NCBI GenBank assembly: GCA_937924675.1
Contig: CALEVL010000349.1
Coordinates: 1-50,596 of the forward strand
DNA from: an uncultured Ignavibacteria bacterium
GTDB taxonomy: Bacteria > Bacteroidota > Ignavibacteria > Tepidaquicellales > Tepidaquicellaceae
Direction: 5' to 3'
Length of the DNA: 50,596 nucleotides
The notes under the pieces are model-generated. The model worked only from the letters and a program-made list of their open reading frames with translations. It did not search any database and had not been told where the DNA came from. Positions 7,660 to 16,156 of the stretch are shown in pieces. Every line of letters begins with the position of its first letter. Position 1 is the stretch's first letter. The position numbers and the translations under genes are program-made.

Positions 7660-8157
7660 ATGAGAGATAAGACATCACAGATTGAACCTGGAACAGAAAT
7701 TAGCAAAATGATTCTTGCGCTTCTGAAAAAGAAACAAGGTGATGAAACTTTGTATGAGCTGTCAAAGGCCACTGGTATGCAGCAGGGAACTTTACGCCGT
7801 AAACTGGAAAACCGGAACGGATGGAATGAGATTGATTTCCTCAACAGACTCCTGAAGTATCTTGGTGTTACATACGAAACACTTTTCATGAGTTCATCAA
7901 AAGAAGAGTTTGATTCTGATTTAAGAAAAGTTGCGACAATGTTTGACCGACAATCAGATATGAAATCTGAATATGAAGATTTGATGAGGTCTGTTCTTAT
8001 TTTACAGAAAGCGTTGGAAAAGCTAACCCGAAAAGTATCCGACAAGAAGACTTATACGCTTACAACCACTATTGAAAAAGATCCAAGATTCGCTGAGTTA
8101 ATTAAGGAAATGAATGATCCCAATAAAACGAATGAAATCGAACACAGCAAGAAGTAA
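7660..8157 (+). CDS. HTH (XRE-like) DNA-binding protein with coiled coil
   Basis: Residues 14-64 form a helix-turn-helix of the Cro/CI type: ISKMILALLKKKQGDETLYELSKATGM is followed by QQGTLRRKLENRNGWNEIDFLNRLLKYLGVTYETLF. Residues 75-118 are charged and probably helical or coiled coil, fitting a dimer. The C-terminus is basic and polar. The gene lies 118 bases after the DUF2779 nuclease gene in the same direction and could be its regulator. It is the last protein gene before the tRNA-Lys fragment. No integrase or recombinase domain is seen. Confidence 0.6.
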   Translation: MRDKTSQIEPGTEISKMILALLKKKQGDETLYELSKATGMQQGTLRRKLENRNGWNEIDFLNRLLKYLGVTYETLFMSSSKEEFDSDLRKVATMFDRQSDMKSEYEDLMRSVLILQKALEKLTRKVSDKKTYTLTTTIEKDPRFAELIKEMNDPNKTNEIEHSKK

Positions 8158-8262
8158 AATGAGTATACATTTTGGTATACACTGCTGAATATCTCTAATG
8201 GAACTATCTCTTTAACTACCTGTAATTACTAGCTGTTATGGAAGTCATTGAAATTCTGGATT

Positions 8263-8309
8263 TCTGCCTTTTAAGCAGAGGGTCGGTGGTTCGAAACCAC
8301 CCGGTCTCA
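8263..8309 (+). pseudogene. 3' half of a tRNA-Lys(UUU) gene, probable attachment-site scar
   Basis: The anticodon stem TCTGC/GCAGA encloses the loop CTTTTAA with anticodon TTT. It is followed by the variable bases GGGTC, a T arm (GGTGG, loop TTCGAAA, CCACC), the 3' acceptor strand CGGTCTC and discriminator A. The 5' acceptor strand GAGACCG and a proper D arm are absent upstream. A tRNA lacking its 5' half is the typical product of an integrative element that carried the 3' end of its target tRNA as its attachment site. A normal-looking terminator follows immediately, as after a genuine tRNA gene. The element may lie to the left, to the right, or on both sides. Confidence 0.7.
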
Positions 8310-8310
8310 C
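8299..8310 (+). repeat. Putative att core, left copy
   Basis: The 12 bases ACCCGGTCTCAC, the last bases of the tRNA-Lys fragment, recur exactly at 40988-40999 in the same orientation. The next 14 bases match at 10 positions, giving 22 of 26 overall. The two copies bracket a 32.7-kb stretch containing the whole aromatic-degradation operon. Confidence 0.5.
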
Positions 8311-8319
8311 GATTTGAAG

Positions 8320-8345
8320 AGCCGCTATTGCGGCTTTTCCTTTTT
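8320..8345 (+). terminator. Rho-independent terminator after the tRNA fragment
   Basis: A perfect stem AGCCGC-TATT-GCGGCT (8320-8335) is followed by TTTCCTTTTT. It sits 10 bases after the tRNA fragment, where a tRNA gene would end. Confidence 0.75.
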
Positions 8346-8370
8346 AAAGTCTGGAAATAGGAAAAGCCGC
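8330..8370. repeat. 11-bp perfect inverted repeat overlapping the terminator
   Basis: GCGGCTTTTCC (8330-8340) is the exact reverse complement of GGAAAAGCCGC (8360-8370), with a 19-base loop. The second arm runs on into a further AGCCGCGGCT palindrome (8365-8374). This makes alternative hairpins possible and gives termination signals in both directions. Confidence 0.65.
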
Positions 8371-8768
8371 GGCTCATTCTAATTCAATCTAACTAATTGA
8401 ATCTAAAGTTTCATGTTGAGCAATTTTGCAAATCCTCTTTGCAACCTCCTCATTGCTTTTGCCCAAATGTTCATCCTCTGTTCATTGGAATCATTTAAAG
8501 AAGATCTACCCAAAATGATCTTCTTAATTATGCTTACTTCCTAAAATATCGACATTAATTTATATCTAAATTTCTAACGGAGGCACTCCGTTAACAAGCT
8601 TTTTACTGTCCTTCCTTTTTATTTATTCAGATTTCGAGTTACTGCTTGTAAACAAATAAAAGGAAATAACACTTATCCCTTTTCTTGAAAGCAATAAAAT
8701 CATTTTCAATACATCTGATATATTAGATTAGCCAAATTAGTATGTAAGGCAAACGATTAACAAAATTT

Positions 8769-10001
8769 TCAAATTTGCTGCAGTTCTTTGATGCCGGATT
8801 TCTGTGCGTTCTTCGGAAATGTCCTGAGATTGACACCGTAATTCAGTTGTTCTTCCAGTCTGCACGACCACACAAGTTTACCGTCCCAAACTGTTATATC
8901 AGGACATCCGTCACACATGCTTTGTCTTCCGTCTTCCAAGATGTCAACCGGCTGAATAATCATTATTGACTGATAGTAAAGTTTTTTGAAAACATTTAAG
9001 GGATTGACCAAAAACTTGAAAGCTGCTTTTCTAATTTTCTTGTCAAAGAAGCTGAGAAGCAGGAGTCCTTTTCCTTTTGATGAAATCTTTGGTGATGTAT
9101 ATGAAAGATATTTCCCGAACAATAAGTGATTAAACATTTGTACGATTTCCATAGTCTTAGGACCGAGATAACCGTAAATCTTATTTCTTGTTGCAAGCCT
9201 TCCGGTGAGAAACCACTTGAAAGAGTCGGGTTTTTCTGATCCGTTCAGATATGCACAAGCATCAAAATCCGGATACTTTGTCTTGAAAATCTGATAGATA
9301 TCCTCAGTCTTAATATCAACTTCTTTGTTTTCTTCCGCATTGTAAACAAGACCTGACATGTCAATCTTTTGGGGACCGAGATAGAAGTCAACAATTTCAT
9401 TTGTTACAGCACGGTAAAGAATAAATACCATTACATTTACTATGTTAACATTCTTGTGAGCCCATTCAACCATTTCAGGAATGTATTGCATTGTATCCTT
9501 GTAAACTGTTGAATTAAATGAGCAGGAAATGTTTCCCGCATCTGAAAGCATTTTGGCAAATTTATATCTCAATTCGTTGAGTTGAAGTTCATTGGCATCC
9601 TTCCATCCCGGCCTGTTCTGTTTGCTGTCTATATGAAAAGTAAAGCCGTAAATACCGGCATTCTTAAGCTCCTTGAGTAATTCTTTGGTCAGGGCGATGC
9701 CGTTTGTATTTATGATTGGCTTCAGACCCTGTTGCTTTATAAATCTTACTATGTTGACAATCTCAGGATGCAAAAGAGGTTCACCGCCTGCAACTGACAT
9801 AGCATCCGTGTTTCTCATTTTCTTGAAAAGCAGAATCTCTTCTTTTACTTGTTCAAGCGGCTTGTGACTGTCAACCTCATTCTTCCTGTAACAGCCGAAG
9901 CATGCCAGATTGCATTTTGCAGTAGGTTCAAGCCATGAAATTATGTTGTCCGTCAGGTTCCATGGCAGTCTGTAATAATTCAGATGGTTTAGTTTGGTCA
10001 T
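8769..10001 (-). CDS. Radical SAM enzyme of the surface-protein operon
   Basis: The CxxxCxxC motif CNLACFGC (Cys30, Cys34, Cys37) binds the SAM-cleaving 4Fe-4S cluster. It is followed by the GGEP motif (about 77-80) and a TIM-barrel-like sequence with INTNG. Near the C-terminus further cysteines occur in CDGCPD and WSCRLEEQ, reminiscent of an auxiliary cluster or SPASM-like end, as in peptide-modifying radical SAM enzymes. The start overlaps the stop of the upstream haem-site propeller gene by ATGA, so expression is coupled to two secreted T9SS proteins. That makes a modification of one of them, or of a related cofactor, a possible role, but the substrate is not known. The protein has no signal peptide. 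Confidence 0.75.
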   Translation of the reverse strand: MTKLNHLNYYRLPWNLTDNIISWLEPTAKCNLACFGCYRKNEVDSHKPLEQVKEEILLFKKMRNTDAMSVAGGEPLLHPEIVNIVRFIKQQGLKPIINTNGIALTKELLKELKNAGIYGFTFHIDSKQNRPGWKDANELQLNELRYKFAKMLSDAGNISCSFNSTVYKDTMQYIPEMVEWAHKNVNIVNVMVFILYRAVTNEIVDFYLGPQKIDMSGLVYNAEENKEVDIKTEDIYQIFKTKYPDFDACAYLNGSEKPDSFKWFLTGRLATRNKIYGYLGPKTMEIVQMFNHLLFGKYLSYTSPKISSKGKGLLLLSFFDKKIRKAAFKFLVNPLNVFKKLYYQSIMIIQPVDILEDGRQSMCDGCPDITVWDGKLVWSCRLEEQLNYGVNLRTFPKNAQKSGIKELQQI

Positions 10002-12517
10002 TTTAAGAGAATCATCTTTTTGGTTTCAGAAATATGTTTTTTATCACCATTAAGTGAGTTGAAATCAATCCTGTAGAAATACACCCCACTTGATGCAGCA
10101 GGAAGAGTTGCGGAATCAAAAATCGTTTCATGCATTCCCTTTTCAAATACTCCGTCAATCAGACTTGCTGTTGCCTTTCCCGTGATGTCGTAAACAGTAA
10201 TTTTTACTCTTCCCTTTGACGGGATAGAAAAAGCCATTTTTGTCTTTGGGTTAAAGGGATTTGGATAATTCTGATATAATTGAAAATTGTTTACTGCCGC
10301 TATTTCACCAGTTATTCCGGTAACATCGTAATACGAAATCCTTGCAATAGTTTCCACTTCTGCCAGGCCTGCAACATGCTCTCCTCCAATCAAGCCGGTG
10401 AAATTCTTAACTATCACAATAGCTTCATCAATCGTAGGGTAATTGCCTGCTTGGATTGAAGTTCCATTGGGATTAATTGGACCAGTTGAAGGAATAAATC
10501 CAACCTGCTGACCATTTCGATTCAATATAATTTCACAGTCATTAACCTGAATGTCTGTATTTGATGAAGCATTTGGTTTGATGTTGTAAATAACAAACTT
10601 CTGAACATCAATAGGAATATCCCAATTTAATTTTACCCATTCTCTGTCTGAACCTTGTGCAATCCAATTAACAGACAGGGAATCATTTCTTGCTTTTCTG
10701 TCTTTAGTCTTACTTCCGGGATATTGAAGTTGATTGTTTACAAACTTGAAAGAACTTTGAGTGATTGTTGACGAAGTTGAAGTATTCGTAAACATAGCAG
10801 TGAAATTATTCTGAGGCGGAGGAATGAATGAGTGTCCGGCATGGCAGCCAACGCATTGAGTTCCTGTGCCTGCTCTTCCGAAATTCAATCCTGAGAGGTG
10901 CGCGAATTGTCCGTTACCGGCAGAGAGAACTTTTCCTGTTGAATCAGTTACCTGATCAAACACCGGCACATCTGCGGGAATCTCGGGGATCCAGAATCCG
11001 CCTGAGTATTGAATCGGTTTGTCGAGAAACAGTATTGCGGAATCCTTTCCCTCGTTGTTGGTCCTTTGAAAGTTAAGGAAGAGCTTGATCCTTGCATTTC
11101 GCGTAATTCTTGGAGCATCAGGTATCTGTATATCAACTCCGGCATTTGTAAAAATATTTCCACAGTCGAATCTTAGTGCTCCGTTCTTAAAGAATGTAGA
11201 AGGATCGTTTATCGGTGGCAGCTCGTCGCTTACGTAAATTATAAAGTCATTAATTACAGGAGGTCTATTATGTGGAATAAGCAATTCAGCATTCAATTCC
11301 ATTTTGCCGGGGATATCAATAATCAGTTGAGAGTTAGTGCCGCTCATTTCAATTGAATAGATTCCGTAATCCTGATTTTCAACATTGTTTGCCATCGAAT
11401 ACATGATCCTGCCATCCGGCATTTCAACAGGATCCGTAGCAAACGGCGGTTGCATTATTCCCCATTGTTCGGGAAAATTATTATATGCCGATGCATCAAT
11501 CATGTTTACACCCGCAATGTGATGCGGCTCGCCTGCACCTTTATTGAACCACCTTATTCCTGAACTTCCGGAAGTAGTGGACATGGAAGTATTCCACAAA
11601 AAAACACCAAGTAATCTGTTGCCCGAAATTGCAACAGGCTTGTAAGCATGCATTGCCCTTCTTGAGTATACCGAACCGGCGAACATTTCCATGCCGGATC
11701 CGTCAGGATTTATACTTGCCGCCCACCATAAGTTTCCTTTATCATTGGTAAGGGATAGAGTTGAATCTCTTGTAATCCCGCTGCTTGTGCTGTTTGAGGG
11801 CATATCAATATTGTACCAGTACCGGGAAAAAACAATTTTCCCAGTATTGGGATCTACAGAAGGTTCTTCGGCTCCGTTTCTTTCCGTAGTTATCCTTCGC
11901 ATTTCTGTGCCGTCGGAATTCATAACGTAAAGATTTGTAGTTCTGTAACCGGCAAATGATAATGAAGGATACCTTGTGCTTGCAAAACATATTCTGCCAT
12001 CGGGAAGATAACAAGGGTCTATGTCATCATATCGGATGAATTTGTTTGCTGCTTCACCGAATTGATCGAGAGTGATATTTCTGTTACTGAAGGTTATTTT
12101 TCTGAAGCCCGATCCATCGGGTCTTATCTCATAGATTCTCCATGAACTGTCACGGTGTTCTATTCCTGCAAACAGAATCCTTTGTGCTTCCCAGTCAACA
12201 GACGGATCACTTACATCAACAATCCTGATCATACCGAAAAGCATAGTGCTGTCAACAAGAGTTCGTAAAGATGCATTTGATTCTCTTATCATGAGTGAAC
12301 CGCCCACAACAGAGAATCTTGAATAAGGACCGGAGCCGGGCATTAATCCCATTTGAGGATAATGAATACTGCCACCCGAAGTCAGATTTCTTGATACAAA
12401 TACAACAGGATAATTTGAAGCCGTTTCTCCCTTCGAACCGGTGAAGACAAGCATTGATACAACCGAAACAAGAAACACGGCAAAAAAAGATCTGATTTTA
12501 AACTTATGATATTTCAT
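9998..12517 (-). CDS. T9SS-secreted TolB-like beta-propeller with a CxxCH haem site
   Basis: A signal peptide (FFAVFLVSVVSMLVFTGSKG) is followed by several TolB/PD40-type blades. Examples are IYEIRPDGSGFRKITF, DPCYLPDGRICFASTR, NLYVMNSDGTEMRRIT, VDPNTGKIVFS, and later PVEMPDGRIMYS. At about residues 557-561 lies CVGCH, a c-type haem attachment motif. A discoidin-like beta region comes next, and the protein ends in a T9SS sorting domain (NYPNPFNPKTKMAFSIP...KKMILLK). The protein should be exported by Sec and then T9SS and attached to the outside. Similar proteins in other Bacteroidota are called hydrazine-synthase-alpha-like, but only the fold type is claimed here. ATGA overlaps join it to both neighbours. 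Electron transfer or substrate binding is possible. Confidence 0.75.
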   Translation of the reverse strand: MKYHKFKIRSFFAVFLVSVVSMLVFTGSKGETASNYPVVFVSRNLTSGGSIHYPQMGLMPGSGPYSRFSVVGGSLMIRESNASLRTLVDSTMLFGMIRIVDVSDPSVDWEAQRILFAGIEHRDSSWRIYEIRPDGSGFRKITFSNRNITLDQFGEAANKFIRYDDIDPCYLPDGRICFASTRYPSLSFAGYRTTNLYVMNSDGTEMRRITTERNGAEEPSVDPNTGKIVFSRYWYNIDMPSNSTSSGITRDSTLSLTNDKGNLWWAASINPDGSGMEMFAGSVYSRRAMHAYKPVAISGNRLLGVFLWNTSMSTTSGSSGIRWFNKGAGEPHHIAGVNMIDASAYNNFPEQWGIMQPPFATDPVEMPDGRIMYSMANNVENQDYGIYSIEMSGTNSQLIIDIPGKMELNAELLIPHNRPPVINDFIIYVSDELPPINDPSTFFKNGALRFDCGNIFTNAGVDIQIPDAPRITRNARIKLFLNFQRTNNEGKDSAILFLDKPIQYSGGFWIPEIPADVPVFDQVTDSTGKVLSAGNGQFAHLSGLNFGRAGTGTQCVGCHAGHSFIPPPQNNFTAMFTNTSTSSTITQSSFKFVNNQLQYPGSKTKDRKARNDSLSVNWIAQGSDREWVKLNWDIPIDVQKFVIYNIKPNASSNTDIQVNDCEIILNRNGQQVGFIPSTGPINPNGTSIQAGNYPTIDEAIVIVKNFTGLIGGEHVAGLAEVETIARISYYDVTGITGEIAAVNNFQLYQNYPNPFNPKTKMAFSIPSKGRVKITVYDITGKATASLIDGVFEKGMHETIFDSATLPAASSGVYFYRIDFNSLNGDKKHISETKKMILLK

Positions 12518-14712
12518 TTCAGGAGCATAAGTTTTCTGGTTTGCATAAGATCACCTGAGCGGAGTTGATAGAAATATGCTCCGCTTGGAAGATCTTTACC
12601 GTCAAGAATAGCGGAACTAAATCCGGATTGAAAGTAACCGCTTAAAAGAGTCTTGACTAGCCGTCCGTTCAGATCATAAAGCAACAGGGTGGCAATTCCG
12701 GATTGAGGTAGAAAAAATCTTATTGTTGTTTCAGGATTAAATGGATTGGGATAGTTTTGCAACAGCTCAAAATTTTGCGGCACGAATTCAGATCCTGCTT
12801 CAGCTATCGTTGGTACGTCATACATAATGTTCAGTTTGTAAACACCTCCCCCCTTTTGACTGAGTATAGTGCCTTTATCGTAGAATAGCATACCTGCTTC
12901 AGGTGAACTGCCGACTGACGTTGAAACATAGTTAGCTCCGCTGTTGGTTGATATATAGACATTAGAGCCATATACTCCGTATGCCACTGCTGTCGGATCA
13001 TCTTTTGCAATATCAACTGCCCATGCATTGGATGTACCTGCAACTTGTGTGTAATTATTCCATTTGTCTGTAGTTTTCCAGATACCGCCCGAGCTCCAGC
13101 AAGTGTGGTAAGCCAGTTCCGGATCGAGACTCGAAACTACAGTAAAAGGAATTTCAGAACCACTCACTGTATGAATAAGAGTCCAGTTGATTCCGGCGTT
13201 TGTTGTTTTGAACAATTCAGCAACGCCTGAACCGGTTACACCGTCACCGCTGTAGATTACATCCGGATTTTCCCAGGCAACAGTAATGTTATCCGGGCTT
13301 CGGAAGATTTTTGTACCAACTTGCGTCCAGTTCAGTCCCCAATTAGTGGATTTCAAAAGCGCACTGTTATCCGGATTTAGATATACCTGGTTCGGAGTAT
13401 TCTGGTCTGTGATCATAGGCATGCCATAGCTTGTCAGCGCACCCGGACCCCACACTGTTGACCATGTAACTCCGTAGTTTGTAGATCTTACTACTCTTCC
13501 TGATGCTTCATCCATTGAGGCCAGCCAGTAGTTTGAATCAACTGACGAAACGAAGAAAGTATGGGCTCTGGATCCGGCAGAGATTGTTGAAACCTGAGAC
13601 CATGAATCGCCTGCGTTCATGCTTCGATAAACCTTATTTCCCATTGCAATGAAGACTGTCTTCTTGTTGAAGGGATGCAGACTGAAGCCGTGACCGATAT
13701 TTCCAGATCCGGATTGCTTAAGTGTCCATGAATAACTGACTGATGTGCCCAAAGGCAAAGTCCAGTTGACTCCGCCGTCAATAGTACGAAGCACTGCATT
13801 GTTAGCAGAACTTACACCCCAACCTTTTTGAGAATCAATGAATCGCAGAGATACCAGATTTCCCATCATGGGATTTTTCTGATAAGTAAATGAAGTTCCG
13901 CCGTCAGTTGTTTTCCTGATGAAGCCCCCGCCTCCGCAAGTGAAGAAGACATTCTCACTGACCATTGAGACGGCTCTGACTTCCGATTTAGTTTCAATCT
14001 TATAATCAATCATTGACCAGTTCGAGCCATCATATTTAATTATGAATCCCTTTTCACCTGTGGCAATTATGCTGTTACCCTTCATATCAATTGACAAAAG
14101 ATTTTCTGAAGTAGGAGTCTGATATTCACTCCATGTTAATCCTCCGTTTGAAGTCTGAATTATTTTCCCTGCATTGCCGCATGCTACTCCGTTGGTTAAT
14201 GAGCTGAATACAACGGAAAGCAGGTGCGAATTAAGTGTTGAATTCTGAGATTCCCAATTCATTCCTCCATTAGTAGTTTTTGCGATAGTTCCGTTTTTAC
14301 CTGCGATCCAACCGGTATTCTCATCATAAAAGAATACGGAGTGGTGATCCTGTAGGCCATAACTGTAACCGGTGAACGAGTTGCCGTAATTTGTGCTTAC
14401 AAGGATTCTTCCGGAGTCACATGCTATCCAGACTTTAGAATTCAAACAGAATACAGAATTCATATCAATGTTTCCCTGTGGTGAATATGAGAAGCCGGAA
14501 CCTCCGTCATAAGATTTAAAGAGATTGCCGCCGTTTCCCACAGCAATTACGAAATTGCCATCGGCAGAGTAAATGGAATTAAAACCCGCGGAGAGGGCAA
14601 CTGCAGGGAAAGCAAATGCGATTAGGACAACAAGAAAATTATTAATTATTCTTTCGAGTGAAATTCCAAAAGATGATAATGGATTTCGTTTTGAGAAATA
14701 GTTCGCCGTCAT
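12514..14712 (-). CDS. T9SS-secreted YCF48/BNR beta-propeller protein
   Basis: This 732-residue protein begins with a membrane-targeting stretch (about 24-42). It has an N-terminal propeller of YCF48 blades (ENTGWIAGKNGTIAKTTNGGMNW and relatives, about 45-340), followed by a second BNR or sialidase-like propeller (about 345-640). It ends with a T9SS sorting domain (NYPNPFNPETTIRFFLP...RKLMLLK). It is the first gene of the minus-strand trio and is joined to the next by an ATGA overlap. A Crp/Fnr-type palindrome lies about 70 bases upstream of the start. Catalytic sialidase residues are not evident, so a structural or binding role is more likely than a glycosidase. Confidence 0.75.
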   Translation of the reverse strand: MTANYFSKRNPLSSFGISLERIINNFLVVLIAFAFPAVALSAGFNSIYSADGNFVIAVGNGGNLFKSYDGGSGFSYSPQGNIDMNSVFCLNSKVWIACDSGRILVSTNYGNSFTGYSYGLQDHHSVFFYDENTGWIAGKNGTIAKTTNGGMNWESQNSTLNSHLLSVVFSSLTNGVACGNAGKIIQTSNGGLTWSEYQTPTSENLLSIDMKGNSIIATGEKGFIIKYDGSNWSMIDYKIETKSEVRAVSMVSENVFFTCGGGGFIRKTTDGGTSFTYQKNPMMGNLVSLRFIDSQKGWGVSSANNAVLRTIDGGVNWTLPLGTSVSYSWTLKQSGSGNIGHGFSLHPFNKKTVFIAMGNKVYRSMNAGDSWSQVSTISAGSRAHTFFVSSVDSNYWLASMDEASGRVVRSTNYGVTWSTVWGPGALTSYGMPMITDQNTPNQVYLNPDNSALLKSTNWGLNWTQVGTKIFRSPDNITVAWENPDVIYSGDGVTGSGVAELFKTTNAGINWTLIHTVSGSEIPFTVVSSLDPELAYHTCWSSGGIWKTTDKWNNYTQVAGTSNAWAVDIAKDDPTAVAYGVYGSNVYISTNSGANYVSTSVGSSPEAGMLFYDKGTILSQKGGGVYKLNIMYDVPTIAEAGSEFVPQNFELLQNYPNPFNPETTIRFFLPQSGIATLLLYDLNGRLVKTLLSGYFQSGFSSAILDGKDLPSGAYFYQLRSGDLMQTRKLMLLK

Positions 14713-14780
14713 CTGAAAGATTTGTTTGAATGAATTGGAAACTTATTGCACAAAATTACAAACTATTGCGCAAATAAAGC

Positions 14781-14794
14781 GTGACAGCCGTCAC
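14781..14794. promoter_or_regulatory. Crp/Fnr-type palindrome upstream of the surface-protein trio
   Basis: GTGAC-AGCC-GTCAC is a perfect inverted repeat that fits the GTGA-N6-TCAC layout of Crp/Fnr-family sites. It lies in the 130-bp gap between the Crp/Fnr gene and the trio, about 70 bases before the start at 14712. The palindrome at 15986-16005 has the same layout. Confidence 0.55.
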
Positions 14795-14842
14795 AGTTGG
14801 AAGAAAAAATTAGAAGAGATGAATTTATTTTTGTACTAGTGA

Positions 14843-15556
14843 TCAGTCGAAAATTCTTGCGGTCCTCATTAGTTCTTTATGCCTTATGATCTTTATTTTT
14901 TTTCCGATCAGGTCTAATATTCCTTTTTGTTTCATTTCTTTGAGAATCCTGGTAGCAGTTTCGCGTGTAGTTCCGGCAATACTTGCCAGTTCCTCGCGTT
15001 TCATATCAATTCTAAGTGTGCATCCATCAATCTCAAATCCGTGACTCTCCTTAAGGAGAAGCAATGTATGAGCTACTCTTTCCTTCACTGTTCTTTGTGT
15101 GATGTCAATTAATTTTCTTTCTGCTTCCTTAAGTTCTCTTGAGAAAAGCCGGATTACCTGATTTACAATTTTGTGATTATCCCTTATATAGGAGAAGAAG
15201 AGCTCTATTGGTATGAGGCATGCAGTTGTTTGTTCAAGTGCAATAGCACTGCCGGAATACTTTTCATGGCACAAGACAGCTCTATAACCAATCACATCTC
15301 CTGCACATGCAAGTTGAACAATTTGTTCTTTACCGTCAACGCCTGTCTGTGTAAGTTTTACCTTTCCTCCGGTTATGCAGTAAAGATGTTTCGGAAAGGA
15401 ATCCTCATAGAAGATCATTTGACCTTTCTTAAACGTGACACTCCTTTTCGAATCGTTCAGAGATTGTACTTCTTCCTTGCACAAATGACATAATACAGAT
15501 CTTAAGCGAATACTGCATTCACTGCACTCATTGTTAAGAGCTGAACTTTCAATCAT
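14843..15556 (-). CDS. Crp/Fnr-family transcription regulator with N-terminal cysteines
   Basis: Four cysteines at 11, 14, 23 and 26 (CSEC and CHLC) precede a cyclic-nucleotide-binding-like beta-roll (about 30-145) and a dimerisation helix. The winged HTH at about 186-207 reads REELASIAGTTRETATRILKEM, the Fnr/Crp recognition-helix type. Fnr proteins use N-terminal cysteines to hold an oxygen-sensitive 4Fe-4S cluster. The cysteines here are paired differently, so a cluster or a zinc site are both possible. The gene is divergent from the aromatic operon and upstream of the surface-protein trio. Matching palindromes precede both units. It is the obvious candidate regulator of anaerobic aromatic degradation in this locus. 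Confidence 0.85.
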   Translation of the reverse strand: MIESSALNNECSECSIRLRSVLCHLCKEEVQSLNDSKRSVTFKKGQMIFYEDSFPKHLYCITGGKVKLTQTGVDGKEQIVQLACAGDVIGYRAVLCHEKYSGSAIALEQTTACLIPIELFFSYIRDNHKIVNQVIRLFSRELKEAERKLIDITQRTVKERVAHTLLLLKESHGFEIDGCTLRIDMKREELASIAGTTRETATRILKEMKQKGILDLIGKKIKIIRHKELMRTARIFD

Positions 15557-15672
15557 ATTGATGATTATTGTCTTTAAACAGAAAGATTACCTGGTAAGAT
15601 TTTTTAAGTAATCAAAGTTAACCTATTATTAATAACATAAAATGTAAATTTTTTGTCTTTTGAAATTTTTTC

Positions 15673-15708
15673 GAATTCTCTGAGCATTCAGAATTCTCTG
15701 AGTATTCA
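15673..15708. repeat. Tandem 18-bp repeat in the divergent promoter region
   Basis: GAATTCTCTGAGCATTCA (15673-15690) is followed directly by GAATTCTCTGAGTATTCA (15691-15708); 17 of 18 bases agree. It lies about 120 bases upstream of the regulator start. It may be a binding site for a second factor or a simple duplication. Confidence 0.7.
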
Positions 15709-15985
15709 TGTATGTAATCCTTAAAAACTATTATTGAAACGACTTAATTTAGAAGCATGATTATTTAAGACCGGATAGTAATATGAATCTAATTTCTGTA
15801 ATAGTATTTTTTGAAACCGAAGAACATGCAGTTAAACATCAACAGCATCGTGCCGTGTGTCCTTACGAAATCTGAATAGAAAATTATTGTATCTCTTCAA
15901 GCAGCTTATCAACTTCCTTACTTAAAGACTCTCTTCAAACAATATAGGTTGGATGGGAGTTAATAAATTTTCCAAATTCTTTAAA

Positions 15986-16005
15986 AATGTGATAAGCATC
16001 ACATT
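15986..16005. promoter_or_regulatory. Perfect Crp/Fnr-type operator upstream of the aromatic operon
   Basis: AATGTGAT-AAGC-ATCACATT has perfect 8-bp arms and matches TGTGA-N6-TCACA, the classical Crp/Fnr-family layout. Its left half, AATGTGATAAG, is repeated exactly at 16062-16072. The full site lies about 150 bases before the hemerythrin start, a distance suited to activation of the operon. Confidence 0.65.
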
Positions 16006-16156
16006 CTGTCCGGTGATTATATAGTATTTTTGTAATAGAAATCACAAATGCAGCGCTTAAGAATGTGATAAGGAGTACTTAACCGAGGTTACGATGCTCT
16101 GTGTTGTCAGGCATGAAGAATAAATGCTATTCTTAAATCACAAAAACAAAACAAAA

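Larger units (their letters stand above)
8158..8768. other. Gene-free segment holding a tRNA fragment and hairpins
   Basis: The segment has no supported protein gene. It contains the tRNA-Lys 3' half, a terminator, nested inverted repeats at 8320-8374, and a hairpin at 8575-8593 with arms TAACGGAG and CTCCGTTA. The latter is followed on the plus strand by a T-rich stretch and could serve convergent transcripts, including the minus-strand trio ending at 8769. The rest is AT-rich and featureless. Confidence 0.5.
15557..16156. other. Divergent regulatory region between regulator and aromatic operon
   Basis: No protein gene is seen. The region carries an 18-bp tandem repeat (15673-15708), the Crp/Fnr-type palindrome (15986-16005), an additional half-site AATGTGATAAG (16062-16072), and AT-rich promoter-like sequence around 16010-16040. 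Promoters for the regulator and for the operon should both lie here. Confidence 0.5.

Noticed and set aside
8229..8310. Complete tRNA or tmRNA
   Set aside because: The 5' acceptor strand is missing and the distance from a TAGCT element to the anticodon stem is far too long for a D arm; only the 3' half is credible.
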